Shown: piece by piece, positions 45,405 through 54,491 of the stretch
Position numbering within the stretch: the first letter of the stretch is position 1
Layout: the number at the start of each line of letters is the position of its first letter
NCBI GenBank assembly: GCA_002423395.1
Contig: DIVZ01000001.1
Span: 1 to 64,000 of the forward strand
Reading direction: 5' to 3'
Length of the DNA: 64,000 nt
Origin: Eubacteriaceae bacterium UBA6119
GTDB lineage: Bacteria; Bacillota; Clostridia; Eubacteriales; UBA1433
Made by a program: the position numbers and the translations under genes
The notes under the pieces: generated by a model
The model's database searches: none
What the model was told of the DNA's origin: nothing
Seen by the model: the letters and a program-made list of their open reading frames with translations, nothing else

Positions 45405-46163
45405 CTATTTAGAAAAAGAATAAAATATGTCTGAATTAATGATATTTTGTCTGCAATTAATTTTGAAGGCTTCTTCTATATATTTTTTTTCATATACACA
45501 ATCAGGCTCGCAGCAGCACAAAACGTTTCCGTTATTCATAACGCAAACTAAATCCGAATTCATCATTGCCTGCGATATGTCATGCATTACCATTATAATG
45601 GTTTTACCATTTTCATTAAGTTTCTTTATTAAATCGATTATTTCCATCTGGTGATATATATCAAGATGAGTAGTAGGCTCGTCAAGTAATATTACATCAG
45701 TATCTTGCGCTATCGACATGGCAATATATACTCTTTGCCGTTCTCCGCCCGATATCTGCAGAATATTCTTTTCTTTTAAATCATAAGTTTTTGTAAGTTC
45801 CATTGCCATATTCACAATTTGTTTATCTTTCTCTGACGGCTTTCGCGAAAACCCAGAATAAGGAAATCTGCCATGCATTATAAGATTATAAACATTCACA
45901 TTAGCCGCATTTCTAATTTGCGGCAGCATAGCGATCTTTTGCGCAAGCTGTTTCGGAGAGAATTGTTCTATACCTTTCCCCTCAAATAATACGCTGCCGC
46001 TGACTGGATTAATGAGCCGTGACATTGTTTTTAAAAGCGTTGTCTTTCCGCAGCCGTTAGGGCCTATAATACTTGTTATTTTATTTTTTTTAAAAGTAAC
46101 ATTAATGTTTTTAATTACGTCTGTTTTGCCGTATCCCGCAGTTACGTCGATCAATTCAATCAT
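45405..46163 (-). CDS. FecE-type ABC importer ATPase
   Basis: A 252-residue ATPase of the iron/siderophore/cobalamin importers: IIGPNGCGKTTLLK, QISGGERQRVYIA, and ILLDEPTTHLD. It overlaps the end of the permease gene by 8 bp, so the three transport genes and the sulfite-reductase-like gene form one operon reading 48995 to 45405. Confidence 0.93.
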   Translation of the reverse strand: MIELIDVTAGYGKTDVIKNINVTFKKNKITSIIGPNGCGKTTLLKTMSRLINPVSGSVLFEGKGIEQFSPKQLAQKIAMLPQIRNAANVNVYNLIMHGRFPYSGFSRKPSEKDKQIVNMAMELTKTYDLKEKNILQISGGERQRVYIAMSIAQDTDVILLDEPTTHLDIYHQMEIIDLIKKLNENGKTIIMVMHDISQAMMNSDLVCVMNNGNVLCCCEPDCVYEKKYIEEAFKINCRQNIINSDIFYSFSK

Positions 46164-47190
46164 AAAGCCTGCCTCTTCTTTGCTTAAACAGCAAGTATAT
46201 AAAAAACGGTCCTCCTATAGCCGACATCATAATTCCTACGGGCAGTTCGTACGGAGCAAATATCATACGCGATATAAAATCACAAGATAATACGAAAACC
46301 GCTCCAAGCGCAGCGCTTGCAGGTATTAAATACTTATTATCCGCACCTATTATGCTTCTGCATATATGCGGAATTATAAGTCCGACAAAACCTAAAAGCC
46401 CCGAAAAACTCACCGCGCTTCCTGCCAGCAGAGCGGATGTTGATATTAGTATCATTCTAATAACATTAACGCGCATACCCAGTGTTGCCGCTATATCGTC
46501 TCCCAAAGCAAGCACGTTCATTTCATTGCTTAATAAAAACGCAGCAATTAAACCGATTGTTATATAAATAAGAGAATAAAACACTGCATCGGAACTCACG
46601 GATGAGAACCCTCCGACCATAAAAGAATTTGCGCTAAGCATAATATCCGGGTCAAGAGTAAAAATTGCGTCTATTATTGCCGAAAAAAAACTGCCTATTG
46701 CTATTCCCGCAAGAATAATAGTTATTCTTGATGCGCCTGTTTTATACGCAATAAAATATATAAACAAAGCCGCAATAAGCGCGCCTGCAAAAGCGGCTGC
46801 CGGCGCAAGAGAAATATATGAAGGAAAAAAAGCCGTAAGCATCACAACAAACAATCCCGATCCTGAGTTTATGCCGATTATATTCGGACTTGCCAATGCA
46901 TTGTTTAAAACGGACTGCAAAACAGCGCCCGCTGTAGCTAAAGCCGCTCCGGCGGCTATTGCGGCTATAGTTCTGGGAATTCTTACAAAAACTATTATTT
47001 TATAAACAGAATCGGCGCTGTTATTATTTAACAGCGCTGAATATATACTTTTTAAGGATAATTTTACAGATCCGAAAACAATGCTTATTAATGCCATGGC
47101 TATAAGCGAAACTAAAATAAAAATGATTATATTAATTTTAGCTTTGTTGCTTCTATTTATTTTCGTAGAGATCTTCGTATAAAATTTCAT
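46156..47190 (-). CDS. FecCD-type ABC importer permease
   Basis: A 344-residue permease with about ten helices. Family motifs are ALATAGAVLQSVLNNALASPNIIGINSGS and PHICRSIIGADNKYLIPASA. The ATG at 47190 overlaps the binding-protein gene by 38 bp and has no good ribosome site, so translation is probably coupled. It moves iron chelates, heme or cobalamin. Confidence 0.92.
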   Translation of the reverse strand: MKFYTKISTKINRSNKAKINIIIFILVSLIAMALISIVFGSVKLSLKSIYSALLNNNSADSVYKIIVFVRIPRTIAAIAAGAALATAGAVLQSVLNNALASPNIIGINSGSGLFVVMLTAFFPSYISLAPAAAFAGALIAALFIYFIAYKTGASRITIILAGIAIGSFFSAIIDAIFTLDPDIMLSANSFMVGGFSSVSSDAVFYSLIYITIGLIAAFLLSNEMNVLALGDDIAATLGMRVNVIRMILISTSALLAGSAVSFSGLLGFVGLIIPHICRSIIGADNKYLIPASAALGAVFVLSCDFISRMIFAPYELPVGIMMSAIGGPFFIYLLFKQRRGRLYD

Positions 47191-48091
47191 AAGATTCTGC
47201 CCATCTTGTATTTGGCTTATAATGGAAGTGATCCTTGTCTAAAATGTAGATATGATTATTTTTTATAGCATTTATACCTTGAAGCGCTTGGTTTGTAAGT
47301 ATGCTTTTTTTAGCTTCCGCAATGGCTTCGCTTTCAGCGCCCATAGTGGAAATAAATATATAATCGGGATTTGCGACAATTATCTGCTCTATATTTAAAT
47401 TTTCAAGAAGCGAAGGATATATTGACGCTATATTCACAGCTTTTAAATCTTTAAGCATAGCCCCAACCATATTATCATCCCCTTTGGATTTTACGCCGGT
47501 GGAATAAGCTCTTAAATAAAGCACTTTGGGAGAGCTTGTCATTTTTTCAGCTTTGCTCATAATACTATTGATTTCTTCTTTAATATCCAGCCCGTTTTTC
47601 TTATATAAATCTTTGCGTCCTGTTATATCGGTAAGAACAGAAAGCATATCTAAATAATCTGAAAAATGCTCCACTTTAAAAAAAGCGCATGTAATGCCTG
47701 CTTTCCTTAATGTTTCCGCCGCCTGCACTTGCGATGAGATATCAGCAGAAAGTATAACAAAATCAGGATTAAGACTTATTATTTTTTCTAAATTGGGCGC
47801 TTTTACCGTACCTATTATTTCTACGCCTGTGCCCAAATTTAATTTTCTCTCATTTATTGCATCATCAGTAGCAGCTATAACATTGCCTCCAGCAAGCTGC
47901 CAAGTTTCTGTAAATGAACCAAAAAGCGATACTACGCGCAAAGGGTTTGATACTGTTACTTTATTGCCAAGCGCGTCTGTGAATGTATAATTTTTTTGTT
48001 TATTATCTTTGTCAGATGAAGAGCATGAGCAAAACATCAGCAACAAAATTATTAATAGTATTACTGTCAAATAATTCTTAGTTCTGCGCAT
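47153..48091 (-). CDS. Periplasmic-type binding protein of the FecB/BtuF family
   Basis: A 312-residue lipoprotein with a signal peptide ending at CSCSSS and a class III solute-binding fold. It has VSLFGSFTETWQLAG, LEKIISLNPDFVILS and EQIIVANPDYIFIST as paired lobe motifs. Ligands of the family are siderophores, heme, cobalamin or molybdate, and none is readable. It overlaps the upstream siroheme/ferredoxin gene by 14 bp. Confidence 0.9.
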   Translation of the reverse strand: MRRTKNYLTVILLIILLLMFCSCSSSDKDNKQKNYTFTDALGNKVTVSNPLRVVSLFGSFTETWQLAGGNVIAATDDAINERKLNLGTGVEIIGTVKAPNLEKIISLNPDFVILSADISSQVQAAETLRKAGITCAFFKVEHFSDYLDMLSVLTDITGRKDLYKKNGLDIKEEINSIMSKAEKMTSSPKVLYLRAYSTGVKSKGDDNMVGAMLKDLKAVNIASIYPSLLENLNIEQIIVANPDYIFISTMGAESEAIAEAKKSILTNQALQGINAIKNNHIYILDKDHFHYKPNTRWAESYEILYEDLYENK

Positions 48092-48995
48092 TTTTTTCTA
48101 AAATCTGTGCCTTTCTTTCAAGCAAATCGTTTGATTTTAATATTTCCTCAACTTTGTCCATTCCGAGTCTGTCTACAATAACTCCGAATCTTTCCTGCGG
48201 TTTTCCTTCTTTAATATATAATAATAATATTTTTTCTATAAGTTCAAACAGTTCATCTTTTGAATAAACATAACTGTCCATCAAAGAGCCCATTCTTACA
48301 ACTTTTCCCCATTTACCGCCGAGGTATATTTTAAAACATTTCTCCCCGCTGTCGGCTACCCCGAACGGACAGGCGCCAATACATTTACCGCATTTGGTGC
48401 ATACATCATTATCTGGTCCCGTTTTTTTCTTAAATGTTTTCATCGGACATTTAGGTTCAACTACGCACTTTTCACATCCAACGCATTTACTTAAGTCAAA
48501 TTTCGGCTTATATAGTGCTACAATACCCAAATCGTTAATATCAGGTTTTATACAGTTATTGGGGCAACCGCCTACACCAATTTTAAATTTATGCGGAAGT
48601 CTTACGTTTCTGTATCCGTCATAGAATTTTTTATGAATTTCAAGGGCCAGAGCTTGTGTATCAACATTGCCGTGAGGACATACCGTTCCCTTACACGCCG
48701 TTACCGGGCGCACTTTCGCGCCTGTTCCGCCTGCATATAAATCTGCTTTTGCCAGTTCGTCAGAAACATTTTGGATATCATCGTAAGCTATGCCGGGAAG
48801 TTCTATGCCTAGTCTCGATGTAATGGTGATTTTGCCGTTTCCGTATTTGTCCGCGACTTTGGAAAGAGCGGCTGCCTGCACTGTCGAAAGCACGCCGTTT
48901 TTTGTAACAATTCTAGCAGAAACTGTATCGCCTTCACGGTTGGGCACAAAACCCATGCCTTTATACTTCTTTTTTATTTCTTGTGTAATTTCCAC
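48078..48995 (-). CDS. Sulfite/nitrite-reductase-like siroheme and ferredoxin protein (AsrC-like)
   Basis: A 305-residue protein. The N-terminal ferredoxin-like half and central part carry siroheme/4Fe-4S cysteines C101, C106, C144 and C148 (CKGTVC and GGCPNNC). Two further 4Fe-4S sites sit at C171/174/177/183 and C199/202/205/209. It resembles AsrC and the small dissimilatory sulfite-reductase-like proteins of anaerobes. The asrA and asrB partners are absent. It is first in an operon with an iron-type ABC importer. It might reduce sulfite or nitrite, or handle an imported tetrapyrrole or metal complex. The electron donor is unknown. Confidence 0.85.
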   Translation of the reverse strand: MEITQEIKKKYKGMGFVPNREGDTVSARIVTKNGVLSTVQAAALSKVADKYGNGKITITSRLGIELPGIAYDDIQNVSDELAKADLYAGGTGAKVRPVTACKGTVCPHGNVDTQALALEIHKKFYDGYRNVRLPHKFKIGVGGCPNNCIKPDINDLGIVALYKPKFDLSKCVGCEKCVVEPKCPMKTFKKKTGPDNDVCTKCGKCIGACPFGVADSGEKCFKIYLGGKWGKVVRMGSLMDSYVYSKDELFELIEKILLLYIKEGKPQERFGVIVDRLGMDKVEEILKSNDLLERKAQILEKNAQN

Positions 48996-49114
48996 ATTAA
49001 ACCTCCGATTTATAATATATTTACATATTTATTGTTACCAAAAATTATACAAATGAGTATACTTAAATATAATTATAATACATTAATTTAACATACTCAA
49101 TAATTAACAAGCCA

Positions 49115-49142
49115 ATATTTTGTTAAATGTAAGACAAAATAT
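49115..49142. promoter_or_regulatory. Inverted repeat before the ECF S-component gene
   Basis: ATATTTTGT (49115-49123) pairs with ACAAAATAT (49134-49142), about 80 nt upstream of the start. It is a possible operator or leader hairpin. AT-rich, so moderate weight. Confidence 0.35.
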
Positions 49143-49224
49143 CTTTACAATATGCAATTTATTTGTTTTAATAATTAAAATAGTCTTGCATCTTTTTAAA
49201 AGAGCGAGAACAGGAGGAATAAAA

Positions 49225-49815
49225 ATGAAAGAACTTTTAAAAAACACCCGCAATCTCACCTTTTTGGGAGTTATGACGGGGCTGTCAATCATCTTTGTAT
49301 TTGCAACGGTAATACCCGCATTTTCAGCGAGCATGGCGATAGTTATGTTCTTGCCGACAATTATAGCGGGTATTGTTTTAGGTCCGAAAGCCGGCTGGCT
49401 TATGGGCACAATAGCGGGCATTCTGACCTTGCTAAGAGCTGTTATAGCTCCAATGTCACCACTTGATCCCCTATTTATCAATCCGCTGGTATCTGTTTTA
49501 CCTAGAATGTTTATTGGAGTTGTTGCATATTACTTGTTTGCTCTTATAACAAAAAATGGTAAAAACACTGCCAGAGTAGCAGTCGGAAGCGCTATTGCCG
49601 GAGCAGGAGCTATGATTACAAACACCACATTGGTGATGACTGCACTATATCTGCTTTATGCACAGAAAATTGTTGCCACATTCGGAATGTCATTCAAAGC
49701 TCTTTTAACTATAGTTATAACATCAAGTGCAATAGTAGAAGCCATAAGCGGTGCGGCTTTAACAATGGCAATAGCTACTGTTTATTTCAGAGTTAAAAAA
49801 TCAAAAAGAGCATAA
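49225..49815 (+). CDS. ECF transporter S component, probable pantothenate
   Basis: A 196-residue membrane protein with about six helices. The pattern fits ECF substrate-binding subunits: early LGVMTGLSIIF, then PTIIAGIVLGPKAGWLMGTIAGILT and FINPLVSVLPRMFIGV. It lies 44 bp before coaX, whose product phosphorylates pantothenate, so pantothenate is the likely vitamin. This is an inference from context. The ATG at 49225 follows AGGAGG. The shared ECF energy-coupling genes are not in the window. Confidence 0.85.
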   Translation: MKELLKNTRNLTFLGVMTGLSIIFVFATVIPAFSASMAIVMFLPTIIAGIVLGPKAGWLMGTIAGILTLLRAVIAPMSPLDPLFINPLVSVLPRMFIGVVAYYLFALITKNGKNTARVAVGSAIAGAGAMITNTTLVMTALYLLYAQKIVATFGMSFKALLTIVITSSAIVEAISGAALTMAIATVYFRVKKSKRA

Positions 49816-49859
49816 AGTTTTATACATAAAAAAAGCAAATCAATTCAGGCGGTTTAAAA

Positions 49860-50636
49860 ATGGTATTAGTAATAGATATAGGCAACACGACTTGCCGGTT
49901 CGGTTTATTTAAAGATGATGAAATTCTTGCGGTTTGGAAAATTATAACATCAGCGCAGAAAACAAGCGATGAATATTTGATATTAATAAACGATTGGTTT
50001 TTACAAAATAATTATAAAAAAGAAGATGTTATAGGAGTAGTCATTTCGTCTGTTGTGCCTAATGTAATGCACTCTTTTATAAACGCGGCAAACAAAGCGT
50101 TTAATATTGCTCCATTGATTGTTAAAGCCGGTATAAAAACAGGGATATTTATTCAAACGCCCGATCCGAAAGAAGTAGGAGCCGACAGAATATCGGACGC
50201 TGTTGCCGGATACTATCTTTACGGCGGACCGTGCCTTGTTTTGGATTTCGGAACCGCAACAACTTATAATCTTGTAAGCCCGGACGGAATTTTTATAGCC
50301 GGCGTTACCGCCCCCGGAATACAGATATCTGCGGATGCGCTTTGGTCAAAAGCTGCGCTGCTTCCTCATATTGAAATAACAGAACCGCCGTCAATACTTA
50401 CCAAAACCACAATAACAAGTATGCAGGCGGGTATTGTTTACGGTCATGTTGGCGCGGTAGAATATATCGTTAAAAAAATGAAAGAAGAATCCGGATATCA
50501 TGATGCAAAAATTATCGCAACAGGCGGATACGCTCAGATAATAAATAAAGTAACAGATATAATCGACGTATACGATCCTATGCTTACTTTAAGGGGAATG
50601 AAAATTATCTGGGATAAGAATTATGCAAAAAAATAA
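49860..50636 (+). CDS. coaX: Type III pantothenate kinase
   Basis: Phosphorylates pantothenate as the first step of CoA synthesis. The 258-residue product carries the ASKHA nucleotide motifs DIGNTTCRFG at the start and LDFGTATTYNLV (about 134-145). GADRISDAVAGYY precedes the latter as expected. The preceding gene probably imports the substrate. The next gene overlaps by 14 bp. Confidence 0.96.
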   Translation: MVLVIDIGNTTCRFGLFKDDEILAVWKIITSAQKTSDEYLILINDWFLQNNYKKEDVIGVVISSVVPNVMHSFINAANKAFNIAPLIVKAGIKTGIFIQTPDPKEVGADRISDAVAGYYLYGGPCLVLDFGTATTYNLVSPDGIFIAGVTAPGIQISADALWSKAALLPHIEITEPPSILTKTTITSMQAGIVYGHVGAVEYIVKKMKEESGYHDAKIIATGGYAQIINKVTDIIDVYDPMLTLRGMKIIWDKNYAKK

Positions 50637-51588
50637 ATTGCTTGAAAATATGAAAAATAGAAATTATACAGCTTTAGCTCCAATGGCAGGTATTACAGAC
50701 CTGCCATTTAGAATTACCTGCAAACGCTGCGGCGCGGATGTTGTCTACACCGAAATGATAAGCGCAAAAGCCTTATACTACAAAAATGAGAAAAGTATAA
50801 AAATGCTTAGAACCACTGATGAAGAATGCCCATGCGTTGTGCAGTTGTTCGGCTCGGAAGCGGACGTAATGTCATCGGCAGTTGAAAGCTATATAAACAA
50901 CTCGGATTTCGCCGGAATTGACATAAACATGGGATGCCCCGTGCCCAAAGTAGTTAAAAGCGGCGAAGGCAGCGCACTTATGAGAACGCCTGAAAAAGCT
51001 TATGATATTGTAAGGGCAGTGAAGGATGTAAGCGGACTTCCGTTAAGCGTTAAGATTCGCTCAGGCTGGAACGAAAATGAGATAAACGCGGTTGAGTTTT
51101 CTTGCCTTATGCAAAAAGCGGGAGCTGATTTGATTATCGTGCATCCGCGCACGAGAGAGCAGTTTTTTTCGGGGCACAGCGACTGGAGTATAATAAAGGA
51201 AATAAAAGACAGCATTGATATACCGCTTATAGCGAGCGGAGACATTACAAGTCCCGAAACAGCGGAAGACATATTGAGGCTGACAGATGCGGACGGAATA
51301 ATGATAGGCCGCGCCGCCATGGGCAACCCTTGGATATTTTCACAAATTAAACAATATAAAAAAGACGGCTGTTATGCAAAACCTTCGGCTGACGAAATAA
51401 AGCAGCAGATAAAAATTCATCTTGATATGGCGCTTGCGGACTGCATTGAACGTTACGCAATAGCTAACATGCGAAAACATATCTTCTGGTATACAAAAGG
51501 GCTGCCTGATTCTAACAAGATAAGAAATCAAATATCTTCTGCAGAGAGCAGAAAAGAGATTCTTGACATATTAGATATAACATCATAA
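50623..51588 (+). CDS. tRNA-dihydrouridine synthase (DusB type)
   Basis: A 321-residue FMN enzyme that reduces uridines in tRNA D loops with NADPH. APMAGITDLPFR begins the barrel. Catalytic Cys is in NMGCPVPKVVKSGEGSALM, and VHPRTREQFFSGHSDW and GRAAMGNPWIF complete the family pattern. It overlaps coaX by 14 bp, so they are in one operon. A strong terminator follows. Confidence 0.95.
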   Translation: MQKNKLLENMKNRNYTALAPMAGITDLPFRITCKRCGADVVYTEMISAKALYYKNEKSIKMLRTTDEECPCVVQLFGSEADVMSSAVESYINNSDFAGIDINMGCPVPKVVKSGEGSALMRTPEKAYDIVRAVKDVSGLPLSVKIRSGWNENEINAVEFSCLMQKAGADLIIVHPRTREQFFSGHSDWSIIKEIKDSIDIPLIASGDITSPETAEDILRLTDADGIMIGRAAMGNPWIFSQIKQYKKDGCYAKPSADEIKQQIKIHLDMALADCIERYAIANMRKHIFWYTKGLPDSNKIRNQISSAESRKEILDILDITS

Positions 51589-51641
51589 ATATAATGATAA
51601 TGGATTAATAAAGACATAATAAGATTTATAATTACTCATAA

Positions 51642-51672
51642 AAATATCCCGGGAAATATTACCGGGATATTT
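51642..51672. terminator. Bidirectional terminator
   Basis: AAATATCCCGG (51642-51652) pairs with CCGGGATATTT (51662-51672) with T runs on either side, between the dus gene and the convergent thioesterase. Confidence 0.93.
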
Positions 51673-51680
51673 ATTTTTTA

Positions 51681-52055
51681 TTATTTACCGAATTTTGTTG
51701 TATCAATTATAAATCTGTCGTGAGTGCCTCTTCCAATCGGTTTATCATTGTAGAAGCTTTCCACTTCAAATATAAGTTTTTTGCGGTCAATTTCTTTTAA
51801 CGTCGCTTTTGTTACAACTGTTCCGCCTACCGGAGTAGCCGCCAAATGGTCAATGCAAACTCTTGTGCCTACCGTTGTATGGTTTTCAGGCAGAGCATCC
51901 TGTACCGCCTGATAGCTTGTCATTTCCATCAATGTTATCATATAAGGGGTTGATAACACTTGCGCGGAGCCGCTTCCCATATGAGAAGCTGTCATTTCTT
52001 TCGTAACAACTGTCTGCATTTCTTTGCTCATTCCAACTTTTACATCAAATTCCAT
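51681..52055 (-). CDS. FlK-type thioesterase family protein
   Basis: A 124-residue hot-dog fold protein. The conserved STPYMITLMEMTS helix and GTRVCIDHLAATPVG strand are those of fluoroacetyl-CoA thioesterase relatives. The genuine role is probably a general acyl-CoA thioesterase, and true fluoroacetate resistance is not implied. It lies 21 bp downstream of ftsH. Confidence 0.88.
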   Translation of the reverse strand: MEFDVKVGMSKEMQTVVTKEMTASHMGSGSAQVLSTPYMITLMEMTSYQAVQDALPENHTTVGTRVCIDHLAATPVGGTVVTKATLKEIDRKKLIFEVESFYNDKPIGRGTHDRFIIDTTKFGK

Positions 52056-52076
52056 AAAACACCTCTATATTATAAT

Positions 52077-53918
52077 TTACATTTCTTTTTTATCATCATT
52101 ATCGCTTAAGTCTTTGCCGCTTGCTTCTGTGAATATATCTTTAAACTCTTTTCCTGTAAGTGTTTCTTTTTCAAGCAGCACTTCTGTAACGCGCATCATA
52201 GTCGCTTTATTTTCCGATAATATTTCCTTCGCTTTTACAAAGCCGTTTTCGATTATTTGTCTTACTTCCTTATCAATTGCCGCCGCAACTTCTTCGCTGT
52301 AATTTCTGCTTCTTGCAAAATCTCTGCCTAAAAAAACTTCCTGACTTCCGGAGCCAAATGTCATCGGACCGAGCATATCGCTCATGCCGAATTCCATTAC
52401 CATTCTTCTTGCAAGCTCTGTCGCGCGCTCTATATCATTTGTCGCTCCTGTGCATATGTCGTCAAGAGCAACTTTTTCGGCAGCTCTGCCGCCTAAAAGA
52501 CCTGTTATCATATCAAGTAATTTTTGTTTTTTCATATGAACAGAGTCGTTTTCGGGAAGCGATATTGTATAACCTGCAGCCATTCCGCGCGGAATAATTG
52601 ATATTTCATGCACTTCATCGCAGTTAGGAAGCAAATACATAACAATCGCATGTCCTACTTCGTGAATTGCTGTAATTCTTTTATCTTCTTCCGTTACAAC
52701 GCGACTCTTCTTTTCCGGTCCCGCTATAATTCTCTTCTTAGCTTCTTCCAGTTCAGATTCCGATATCATTTTTTTATTTCTTCTTGCCGCAAGCAACGCT
52801 GCTTCGTTTACTAAGTTTTCAAGATCCGCGCCCGTAAAGCCCACGGTTCCTTTGGCAATGACTTTTAAATCAACGCTTTTATCAAGCGGTTTATTTTTTA
52901 TATGAACTTTTAAAATCTCTTCTCTGCCCTTTATGTCGGGAATGCCTATAACAATTTGTCTGTCAAACCTGCCCGGCCGCAATAAAGCAGGGTCCAAAAC
53001 ATCAGGACGGTTAGTCGCTGCTACGACTATAACATTTTCGTTTATGCCGAATCCGTCCATTTCAACAAGCAGTTGATTGAGTGTTTGTTCTCTTTCATCA
53101 TGCCCGCCGCCAAGCCCTGTTCCTCTTTGCCTGCCGACCGCGTCAATTTCATCAATGAATACTATACAAGGGGCATTTTTCTTTGCGTTGTCAAACAAGT
53201 CCCTAACACGCGAAGCTCCCACTCCTACAAACATTTCAACAAATTCCGAACCGCTCACGGTAAAGAACGGCACATCGGCTTCTCCCGCAACGGCTCTTGC
53301 AAGCAGAGTTTTACCTGTGCCCGGAGGACCCACCATTAAAACTCCTTTAGGTATTTTTGCGCCGAGTGTGGTATATTTTGCCGGATGTTTTAAAAAATCT
53401 ACAATTTCCGCCATTTCTTCTTTTTCTTCATCCGCACCTGCAACATCTTTAAATGTGACTTTCTTACTCGACGGATTAAACATCTTTGCGCTGCTTTTTC
53501 CGAAGCTCATTACTTTTCCGCCGCCCGATGACTGCTGATTCAATAAAAAGAATACAAATATTACTACCCCTATCATCAAAATCAGCGGAAGAACAGTGCT
53601 TACCCATGCGTTATTAGTAGGTATTACATAGTCTACTGTCGCTCCTCCCGGCTGGATATATTTAATTATCTGCTCATCAAACGCATACGGCGAAACATAT
53701 GCAATAGCTATATCACCGTTTTTTAATTTCAGCGTTGCCGTGTATTTGCCTTTATCTATAGTAATTGAGTTGACATTTCCGGCTTCAAGATGCTGAATAA
53801 CCTGGCTGTACGAAATTGTCTGCGCATCATTTTTTGAATTGTTTATCATTGTAAGAATTACCATAATGCCTGCAATCACAATTAAATAAAATAATAGTAC
53901 TCTTAAATTTTTCTTCAT
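52077..53918 (-). CDS. ftsH: ATP-dependent zinc metalloprotease FtsH
   Basis: A 613-residue membrane protease that degrades misfolded and regulatory membrane proteins. Two N-terminal helices (about 6-24 and 110-128) flank an extracytoplasmic loop. The AAA domain has GPPGTGKT and FIDEIDAVG with the second region of homology. The zinc site is HEVGH (usual HEAGH) with the third ligand in the C-terminal domain. It lies after hpt, as in the spoIIE-tilS-hpt-ftsH block of Bacillus. Confidence 0.97.
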   Translation of the reverse strand: MKKNLRVLLFYLIVIAGIMVILTMINNSKNDAQTISYSQVIQHLEAGNVNSITIDKGKYTATLKLKNGDIAIAYVSPYAFDEQIIKYIQPGGATVDYVIPTNNAWVSTVLPLILMIGVVIFVFFLLNQQSSGGGKVMSFGKSSAKMFNPSSKKVTFKDVAGADEEKEEMAEIVDFLKHPAKYTTLGAKIPKGVLMVGPPGTGKTLLARAVAGEADVPFFTVSGSEFVEMFVGVGASRVRDLFDNAKKNAPCIVFIDEIDAVGRQRGTGLGGGHDEREQTLNQLLVEMDGFGINENVIVVAATNRPDVLDPALLRPGRFDRQIVIGIPDIKGREEILKVHIKNKPLDKSVDLKVIAKGTVGFTGADLENLVNEAALLAARRNKKMISESELEEAKKRIIAGPEKKSRVVTEEDKRITAIHEVGHAIVMYLLPNCDEVHEISIIPRGMAAGYTISLPENDSVHMKKQKLLDMITGLLGGRAAEKVALDDICTGATNDIERATELARRMVMEFGMSDMLGPMTFGSGSQEVFLGRDFARSRNYSEEVAAAIDKEVRQIIENGFVKAKEILSENKATMMRVTEVLLEKETLTGKEFKDIFTEASGKDLSDNDDKKEM

Positions 53919-53936
53919 CTATTCCCTGCCTATTCG

Positions 53937-54485
53937 TTATTTTCTTTCATAAACGCTTTTTTTGAGTATGCCTATATAAGGCAAATCTCTGTATTTATTT
54001 GCATAATCAAGTCCGTATCCGACTACGAACTCATTAGGTATATCTGCGCCCTTATAATCTATTTTAATGTCCTCTTGCGGTTTTCTTACATCCAGCTTAT
54101 TTAACAGCACACACGATTTTATGCTTTTGGGATTGTATCCTTTAAGTTTATCAAGCAAGTATGTAAGTGTAACACAGGTGTCGGCTATATCGTCAACGAT
54201 TATTACATCCCTGCCTTCAAGGCTTATTTTTGTATTTTTTAGTATTGTAACCGTTCCTTTGCTTATTACATTATCTTCATAAGAACTGGCTTGCATAAAA
54301 TCAATTTCAGTGTCTATTTTAAGCTTTCGCATTAAATCAACGGCAAACACTGCGGCGCCGTTTAATATGCACAACAATACGGGTACAGTATTTTTATAAT
54401 CTTCATCTATTTGAGCCGCAATATCCTTAACTTTATCATCTATCTGCTGCTCGGTCAATAAAATTCTTTCTACATCCTTATGCAT
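53937..54485 (-). CDS. hpt: Hypoxanthine phosphoribosyltransferase
   Basis: Purine salvage: converts hypoxanthine or guanine and PRPP to IMP or GMP. 182 residues with the PRPP-binding motif VIIVDDIADTCVTL and the base-side VVGYGLDYANKYRDLPYIG. It sits 6 bp after tilS and 18 bp before ftsH, the conserved Firmicute order. Confidence 0.96.
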   Translation of the reverse strand: MHKDVERILLTEQQIDDKVKDIAAQIDEDYKNTVPVLLCILNGAAVFAVDLMRKLKIDTEIDFMQASSYEDNVISKGTVTILKNTKISLEGRDVIIVDDIADTCVTLTYLLDKLKGYNPKSIKSCVLLNKLDVRKPQEDIKIDYKGADIPNEFVVGYGLDYANKYRDLPYIGILKKSVYERK

Positions 54486-54491
54486 TATCCG

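Noticed and set aside
45405..48995. A complete anaerobic sulfite reductase asrABC operon
   Set aside because: Only an AsrC-like protein is present; no AsrA or AsrB-like frame lies on either side.
51681..52055. Fluoroacetate-resistance gene
   Set aside because: Similarity to the fluoroacetyl-CoA thioesterase family only shows a hot-dog thioesterase; context gives no link to fluoroacetate.
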